Assembly (NCBI RefSeq): GCF_018143015.1
Contig: NC_054742.1
Location: 54,259,195 to 54,323,194, forward strand
Length of the DNA: 64,000 nucleotides
From: Lytechinus variegatus
Lineage: Eukaryota > Echinodermata > Echinoidea > Temnopleuroida > Toxopneustidae
Direction: 5' to 3'
The notes beneath the pieces were generated by a model. That model was not told the DNA's origin, did not search any database, and saw nothing but the letters and a program-made list of their open reading frames with translations. How positions within the stretch are numbered: the stretch's first letter is position 1; every line of letters begins with the position of its first letter. Shown here piece by piece: positions 56,887 to 64,000 of this stretch. Made by a program: the position numbers and the translations under genes.

Positions 56887-57075
56887 CACTCTAAAAACTA
56901 GTTAAAACCAAAATTAGTTAGTGCCCCTAGAGGACTACTACACCCTGAGGGGTTAAAATTACACCCTAGAGTGTGAACATAACACCAAAGAGTGTTAAAG
57001 CAACAACCGAATGTGTGGTTATGACACCCATGGTCCATGGGTGTTGAACTGACACACTGGAAATTGAACACCAGA
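56887..57075. repeat. ACACC/GTGT-rich element
   Basis: ACACCCTGAGGGGTTAAAAT, ACACCCTAGAGTGTGAAC, ACACCAAAGAGTGTT and ACACCCATGGTCCATGGGTGT: short palindromic variants in a row. Confidence 0.45.
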
Positions 57076-57330
57076 AAAGGAAGACAAAGATACAAGAGTC
57101 TAAAAAAGAAATCCATCTTATAGAGAGGGAGGTCTGGGTTGTGCAACTCTTTGTTATTCAATAAGAGAGAGAGAAAAAATGACGTCATATTGTCTTGCTC
57201 CACTCCGACCAACCCATATCTGGTGCTGCTCTTGATTATTTTTTTCTTTTCTCTCTATCATTTTCTGTTTATTATTCTTTCTGTATAATTTTGTTTTGTC
57301 ATTGCCCCCCTCTCCCCTTCTTCCTTTCAG

Positions 57331-57458
57331 CTGTATTTCTTGGATTCTTTCTTCCGATCCTTGGTTCCTCTGCTAGTATTCAGCTGGCCTATGACCTCCA
57401 ATCAATGAGGGGGGGGGGTCCAGTCCCTACCCAAATGTCCACCCAAATAGACCAGTAG
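57331..57458 (+). other. Orphan exon candidate
   Basis: A strong acceptor (CTTCTTCCTTTCAG) is followed by an open frame with a hydrophobic run, AVFLGFFLPILGSSASIQLA, ending at a stop. I cannot connect it to either neighbouring gene and do not recognise it. Confidence 0.2.
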
Positions 57459-58782
57459 CCCATAGGCAAGTTTGTACAATTGACCTTTTATTTCTTCCAT
57501 TAATTAATCGGATTAAATAAAAACAAAATACACGCACACAATACAATCATTTTTTAGCTAACTTAATTTTCCGAAATGCGGTTCCTATTGAAAACTCAGC
57601 CCTGTTAGTTTTCAAATGCCTACCCCCCCCCACCTTTTTACGCCATGCTGGTATTCACGGGCATCACTGTCCAGGTCAGCTGTTGTGATAGAATTTCACA
57701 TCAGACATTCTTGGAATGCATCGCCCATAGTCACGGTCTTTACAACTTTCCTCCCATCGTCAGGTTCACGTACACCAAGTATCATCGCCAGTCATGTGAC
57801 TTATTCCAACTGTAAGAACTAGAATTTAAATCAGTACTCAAACGCAGTACTGGAACTGAAAACAGCAGCAAATACAAACATATATACGGAGGTTCTGCGA
57901 TACATCGGGAAAGTTCTAAGCTGTCCTTTACGAAACGTTAAAAATAAGAATCATAACAATAATAGATTTATAACATAGGCCTACTGATGATGGTGATGAA
58001 GACGGTGACAACGATGACGATGATAAACCTACAACAGCTATAAGAAGTACAATCGATACCAAAACACTTATTTGTATGTCCCCTTTTTTTCTTCCTTTTC
58101 TACCCACTTTTCTTCCGTCCCCCATGTGGGGTGCGGAGGTCTCCCCCGCCCCAGAGGCACCGCCGAATCGTCCCTGAATATAAATACATGTCTGGAGTGT
58201 CGGTGGGTTCTTCCCTTAACATATATATAGATATGTTATTTTTACTATATTATTAATGTTATCATTGATTGGTATATGCGGTATTTATTTTGTTTGTTGC
58301 CATGACGTCCAGTCAACATCCATCCTCGTCCAAGATGAGGTTGGTTTGATGATGACGTTTCAAAAATGGCCTCTTTCGTATCTCCTCTCCCTCTCTAGCT
58401 CCCACTTTCTCAACTTCTCTCTCCCACACACACACAAACACACCCACGTGCGTACATTTTGTGCACGCTCTCTCCCTATATCGCTTCACCAACACACACA
58501 AACTCACACCCCATCACTCCCTCACTCACTGCATCTTTCTCCTTCATGACACGATATGCGTGTTGTATGTGATGATGGTAATGACATTTCGCTCCGGATG
58601 CGATGATGATGATGATGATACCAACATTTCTACTCCATGGAACGACACTCTTAACTAGTTGAATAGAACTTCTAATCTTTATGAACGATCATTTGCCAAA
58701 CTCTTGCATTTTCCATCTCGGGAATATTTTGTACTGGATTTGTCATATATTTCTTTGATCTGATTTGGATAACCAAAACAAC

Positions 58783-58854
58783 ATGGCTATTATGGAAAAA
58801 TGTTTTTGTTGTGGATTGAGGAGTGGATCCATTTTGAGTGCAATTTATTGCATG
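58783..58854 (+). CDS. LAPTM-like exon 1
   Basis: 24 codons, MAIMEKCFCCGLRSGSILSA then IYCM. The ATG context is ACAACATGG; the donor is ATG|GTAAGA, phase 0. Confidence 0.65.
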
Positions 58855-61800
58855 GTAAGAGAAGTTTCACTATCAGCTTATATCATTGAATTGTTTTAAC
58901 GGTTTTTGCTTGTCTTGTTCCTTTTCCTCAAGTTAATGATGAGAGAATTTTTATTTTCAAATTATTTTTCCTTAGGGAACCAATGTTTAAAAAAGAACAC
59001 ATATACGGATACGATTATTTTATAATAATAATAATATATTCATTTATATAGCACAAAAACTATATCTATATATTCTATTGCGCTGAGTTTAATCAAATTC
59101 AACCATACACGCAGTAGCTCCACAATAATAGATGGATCCTATTTCATATATATATATATATTCCTGAATTTACAGAAAAAGGAATTGCTATAAAAGAAAA
59201 ACACGTGCTTTGATCTTCGGGCTTTGTCCCCCCCCCTCAAAATAAAAAGATAAATGGAATAAATTATTTTTTTTTAATGGGAAAAAAAAGAAATAGCGTT
59301 GAGGTTGAGGATTAAGAATGATTTCTAATACTTTTATACCAATTTACATTCAATTTTATCATCAATCCTTGATATCACCCCAAAGCATTGGAATCTATGG
59401 GAAATTAAGTTATAGTTGTTTAGCCACTCATGGGAACATTATGAAGTAGAATAGCATATAGGGGCTATTGATAGTTGAGTCATATTCAAAATCTGCTGCT
59501 GTTGGGTATGATGCCTACCAGATTCCATTCCTCTCCGTTTCTAGCACTTGGAAGTATCCTGGGTAGATATCACGGGTAGCTCTCTGTGTACACGAACTGA
59601 AGCAAAAAGATATCCCGAGAATTCGGCCTCATACTTCATCATCTACGTCATGCCGTGAGACGGAGCAACCCCGGGAATGGAGGGATGGGAAAAGTAAAAT
59701 ATAAACCCCTATGAAAAAGAAGCTAAAAAGATATGATAGGATGCTAGCGAAAATGTTTATAATGAAAAGTCATGATTATGAAATTGTGATTGCTCTATGC
59801 AAGCGAGATAATGCTAAACTCTTTGGATATACACAGCAAATTCATCAGTGTGATATAATATTAGCAGAAGATAAGTGATCTCATCATGGATTCATGCCGG
59901 CCATTCTAACTTTACGTATAGAAACAGTAAATCAAACTCAGATGAAAATACACATATGTATACACTAATAGCCCTATCATCTGACTCGGCTGTTTTCACT
60001 GGCGAGTGTTGAAATCTAACTTGATTCAGAGTGACTTGCCCTTTCTCTTGAAGACCGAGATGCTGGAGGCTGGACTGGGTGTATCCTATCTGACATGTAA
60101 CCAGGATAACCAGACATACATGATAGGGCATGTGGAAAAGCTATAGCCCTTATAACCTACATTATGTAGTAAAATATAGAAAAAAAACATAATCGCAATT
60201 CAATACCAATCAATACCCCCTTTTTCACTCTACCAGGATTTATGCATATGCAGTCAACGAAAAATGAATTCGTACGAATACTGATTCTTGTTTATTATTG
60301 ATATACAACTGATATTTTATTTAATGCGCCTACCTATTATGAAAAAGACGTGACACTTCCACTCGCTTTTCATAACATTATATTTGCCAATCTAACTTAT
60401 GTCAAGTCACCCTATTTTGTCCCTCTATTATAATTTTAAAGTCTGTATTAAGAGGGTTTCTGTAAGTGATGTCAAATCTTCTACCATCTATAATTATAAT
60501 GATTTAAGTGCATGGATCCTCAACATACATTCCTACGATCCAGTCTGACTGACATTACTCCTACCCGACCTTGACCCGATACCCGATTACTGTCAATGGG
60601 AATTAATTGGTAGTTGGTGTATGAATGCCGGACGGTGTGACCGAGGTTTAAATGCTCATGAGCATGATGGTTCGAACGTGATGGTTACATGGATGACGGC
60701 TGTTATCTTTGTGGGAAGTCAAAGGCCTTCGACGATGATTGAATTGGTGGAATACCAAAGAGATGTATGTTCAACCCCATACATTAATGATGATCTTCTT
60801 ACTCGTCATTTATGATGAGTAAGAATGGACGATGAATAGGAGTCTATTTCAAGATGGTTATTCATTTTTCTTTAAAGAGAATCTGACGACAAAAATGACG
60901 AAGAAGAAGATGATAATGTGGAAATCAGTTAATAATTTGTCGAGTAAAACGAGAATACAATGATGGAAATTTAAATGAATATCTAGGCCTTTATCATCAG
61001 TCAGGGCCCGCTTGGTTAAGGCACTATTATTATGTGGGACATTTTTTTAACAAGCAAAGGTATTGAGAGTTGTAGAAATTCAGGGGCAATGGAACAGGGG
61101 GGGGGGGGCTGAAGGGGACCCACCCCCTACTTTTATGGTAACGGGTACAGTAACAAGGAAATGACCGTCAATTGTGACTTTCTTTGCATGCTCAGTCCTC
61201 TTAAAAACCGTTTCTTTATAGTTGTCTTAAAAATAAATGACGAGGTTTCTTTTGGGGGTTTAAAATCAACTTCATCAATAGGAGCGATAGCTCGGTCTGA
61301 CTGGTTTATAGTAATCCGGAAACCCGAGTTCGAAACCAAGCTAGTGCTCCAGGTCCCTCGAAGATGACGTTAATCAGTGGGTTCTCTGGTTACTTACTTC
61401 AGTAGCATCATGTTTTCCTATATAATAGAAATCAAGTAAAAAAAGATAATCAACAAGCCAATCTTAGAGTTGATTAATCCGCTACGTTCAATCTGCATCT
61501 ACATTTGCATCTGCACCATATCTGATCTAACGTAGATGTGTACATATAGGACTGTTGGTGAATCATGACATGAAAGGGCCAATGGCAGGTCACATTGCTA
61601 TACATGGGTCCCGTTGCATAAAAGACACGTCTATTCTGGTAACTTTGCCATCCAGTGGTAACTACCATGGTAACAATGCTTATCAGCCAATCAAAATCAA
61701 GGGCTCAATGGAAGTTACCATTGGAAGGCAAAGTTACCATAATGGTAACTTTCACGCAACGGGGCCCTGAATGATTTATGTGACTAGTCATCAAAACCAG

Positions 61801-64000
61801 AGTTACCTCCATACAGGTATTTTAAATATCTTATCTGAGCCAACCATTTTATCGGGATCCATTTCACTACATTAAAAAAAGAGAGATATTTCAAACAATG
61901 CAGTTCTTTCAGTGACAGCTCTTTTTTTAACCTAAACCTCTCCCGTATAACACATGCATCTATAATGATCATTTTTGTATTTTTTGTTACAGTTCTCGTC
62001 ATATGTATATCATATTGACATAAAATTAATATATTTTCTTTAATTTTCTTTTTTGACAGATTTTCTCTGCAATTTCAGTTGCGCTTTCTGCATACTACGT
62101 CTACAGGCATGGAACACTGGGTAAGCTATCATCATAATCTTTTCACATGACACATGTCACCAGGAAGAAACATCAAAATAATCTTCGTCCACCTAGTAGC
62201 GGATCAAGGGTGTTCGGGGGGTAACCCCCCCCCTTGGGTTCCCTAAAGGGGAGGGGTGAAATACCCCCATTGAAAGGGATGATAAAAATAACTCTGTAAA
62301 CAGATTTTGTTTGTCAGGGTTTGTTTGCTTGTGTTTTTTTCGGGGCGGGGTGGTGTTTTCTTAGTATTAAAGATTGTAAGTAAAATTATACAAAATTAAT
62401 ACTCAAGGCCTGGTAGAAAATAAATATGATTAATCTTTAAAAATGCTGAATCATGAGAGATCCTTAAAGGAAAAAAAATATCTGTAAGATTGTCTGAAGC
62501 GTCTGAGCTCCAGAAATTTGTCGCATTTTTATTCCTCAAAAGCTTAGTTTTTGGTGAATCTACTGTTTATGCAATGATTATTCCACACTTACAGAAATGA
62601 AAAAGTGACTTATTTTGCACCGTTTTTCTTACTCAGAGCAAATCAATGGGAGCGTTTCATCAACGATTTTGTCTCACAAGTTGTTGGATCTGACAATTTT
62701 CCGGAATTTTGATTGGCTGAGAAGTATAAGCGTTCGACAAGACCTTTCGTGAAATGCTTCCCTTGATCGCATCTAATGGATCACTGTAAAGAAAGATAAA
62801 ACATGACCTGTTTGACAACACTTTCTCAAATGTCATTCAGTATTCTGTATACATGTACTCTATTACCATATACAATTACTGCTTTGGAACACCACTTTTT
62901 ACACTAAAAAGTATTTCGGGGCAAACAAATCAATGTCAACACTCTTTATGTTTACTTTTCTTACCCTCTCAGATGCTGGTGAGACGAGTGTCTTTGTCAT
63001 CAACGCGCTTGAACTCATTTTCTACATCACTATCCTCATGGTCTCAATTCTCCTTCTCTTTGCTATATTTCGGGTAAGCTCTTTTGAGCAATCTATCAAT
63101 TATTATTAAAGGTCAAGTCCACCTCAAAAAAATGTTGATTTGAATCAATAGAGAAAAATCCGACATGCACAATGCTGAAAATTTTTATCAAAATCGGATG
63201 TAAAATAAGAAAGTTATATGACATTTCAAAGTTTCGCTTATTTTTAGCAAAATAGTTAATATGGACGAGCCAGTTACAGCCAAATGAGAGAGTCGATGAT
63301 GTCACTCACTCACTTTTTTTTTTATTGTTTGAATTATACAATATTTTAATTTTACGAATTTGACGATTAGGACCTCCTTGCCTGAAGCACAAAATGTTAA
63401 AATAATGAGATTCCATGTGCCCAGGGAGGAATGAAACTTCATTTCACATGACAATGACGAGAAAATAATAATATTTCGTATTTCATATAGGCCTAATAAA
63501 ATACAAAAGAAATAGTGAGTGAGTGATGTCATCAGTTCCTCATTTGCATACCGACCGAGATGTGCATATAACTGTTTTGTGAAATGAAGCGAAACTTTAA
63601 AATGCCATAACTTTCTTATTTTACATCCGATTTTGATGAAATTTTCATTGGTATGCTTGTTGATTTTTTTCTTTTTTTATTCAAATCAATTTTTTGTTGG
63701 GGTGGACTTGTCCTTTAAATAGGTATATTTTATGAATGTGTGCTCAGCCTTATGGGTGCAAAGCTGTTCACGGAAATGATATTTACATCTTGATTGTTAC
63801 AATGACAGAGAGCTAGCCGGTCATACTTCATATTGATCGAATATAACATGTACAATGTTATGACTGTGATGAATACTAGTAGTTCACATTCTAACTAAAA
63901 TGTACTTTTAAACATTCAATTTTTATTACAGGACGGATTCAAATTCTTCATCCCATTCATCATAGTGATGGCCATCTTTGTTCTCATACAAATCATCAGT
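58783..64000 (+). CDS. LAPTM4/5-like multi-pass membrane protein, 5' part (4 coding exons seen)
   Basis: The first 101 residues of a small tetraspan-type protein, cut by the window end. The N-terminus MAIMEKCFCCGLRSGSI resembles the cysteine pair and C-C-G-x-R-(S/T)-G-(S/T)-I block that opens lysosome-associated LAPTM4/5 proteins. Helices are at about 14-37, 50-77 and 80-101. A negatively charged luminal loop (LDAGET) lies between helices 1 and 2. Four exons join in frame with phases 0, 1 and 0. LAPTM proteins sit in late endosomes and lysosomes and carry PY motifs in the C-terminal tail, which is outside the window, so the family cannot be confirmed. Other DUF-type four-helix families with the same start are possible. 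Confidence 0.6.
61281..61350 (+). repeat. tRNA-like segment
   Basis: GGAGC at the start can pair with GCTCC at the end like an acceptor stem; ATAGCTCGGTC resembles an A box and GAGTTCGAAACC a B box. The anticodon arm does not close well, so it is probably SINE- or tRNA-derived. Confidence 0.45.
61606..61767. mobile_element. Short MITE with CCCGTTGCAT / ACGCAACGGGGCCC ends
   Basis: TIRs GGGTCCCGTTGCATAAA and TTTCACGCAACGGGGCCC. The interior has several TGGTAACT/AGTTACCA inverted blocks. Confidence 0.7.
62060..62120 (+). CDS. LAPTM-like exon 2
   Basis: IFSAISVALSAYYVYRHGTL, the rest of helix 1. The acceptor is CTTTTTTGACAG and the donor G|GTAAGC, phase 1. Confidence 0.65.
62973..63073 (+). 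CDS. LAPTM-like exon 3
   Basis: DAGETSVFVINALELIFYIT then ILMVSILLLFAIFR, helix 2. The acceptor is TTACCCTCTCAG and the donor CGG|GTAAGC, phase 0. Confidence 0.7.
63108..63716. mobile_element. 609-bp MITE in LAPTM-like intron 3
   Basis: TIRs AAAGGTCAAGTCCACCTC and GGGGTGGACTTGTCCTTT. Matching inner inverted blocks are ATCGGATGTAAAATAAGAAAG and TTTCTTATTTTACATCCGAT (20 bases of each considered). Related to 35845-36336. Confidence 0.85.
63932..64000 (+). CDS. LAPTM-like exon 4, cut by window end
   Basis: DGFKFFIPFIIVMAIFVLIQ and on, helix 3. The acceptor is TTTTTATTACAG. The open frame runs to the last base. Confidence 0.7.

Larger units (their letters stand above)
49877..58782. other. Intergenic region between SLC35B4 and the LAPTM-like gene
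   Basis: No convincing gene. An AATAAA at 50428-50433 could end SLC35B4 transcripts, but others exist. Repeats are listed separately. Short TTCTGAAGACAATTA-like direct repeats occur near 52260-52350. The last 500 bases should hold the promoter of the next gene. Confidence 0.5.
58855..62059. other. LAPTM-like intron 1
   Basis: A 3.2-kb GT-AG intron. It holds a tRNA-like segment and a MITE (listed separately) and a G-run at 61099-61109. No other feature seen. Confidence 0.5.

Overview
The window is eukaryotic, intron-rich, AT-rich animal DNA. It most likely comes from an echinoderm, probably a sea urchin. The evidence is the mix of repeats (a foldback transposon with tandem-repeat arms like the sea urchin TU elements, many short inverted-repeat elements, tRNA-like SINE heads, a CR1/L2-type LINE tail) together with three genes whose exons can be joined by consensus splice sites with consistent reading phases. 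The species call is inference; no database was searched.

Layout. (1) About 3.7-18.2 kb, minus strand: a ten-exon gene for a single-pass class I cytokine receptor of the gp130/IL-6-receptor type. The assembled CDS is 3117 nt, or 1038 residues: signal peptide, Ig domain, two-domain cytokine-binding module with the C-x9-C-x-W signature, one membrane-proximal FN3 domain, transmembrane helix, Box1-like segment, and a roughly 520-residue tail with many tyrosine motifs. (2) About 18.2-39.2 kb: a gene desert full of nested repeats. A short inverted-repeat element (19.68 to 23.64 kb) is split by a 2.25-kb foldback element and an 819-bp mariner-like foldback. A LINE tail, a MULE-like hairpin with an 11-bp flanking duplication, a 2.3-kb inverted repeat and a 7SL-like SINE follow. 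(3) 39.2-49.7 kb, plus strand: a complete ten-exon SLC35B4 gene (1023 nt, 340 residues), a Golgi/ER nucleotide-sugar transporter. Its last intron is a textbook U12-type AT-AC intron, and the end of its last exon is duplicated just downstream. (4) 49.9-58.8 kb: no convincing gene, only scattered repeats. (5) 58.8-64.0 kb, plus strand: the first four coding exons of a multi-pass membrane protein resembling the LAPTM4/5 lysosomal family; it runs off the window.

The three genes do not form a pathway. The receptor would act at the cell surface through JAK/STAT, the transporter in Golgi/ER glycan synthesis, and the third protein probably in endosomal membranes. The most notable points are the invertebrate gp130-like receptor with its reduced domain set, the AT-AC intron, the TU-like foldback nested in an older element, and the 7SL-like SINE family.
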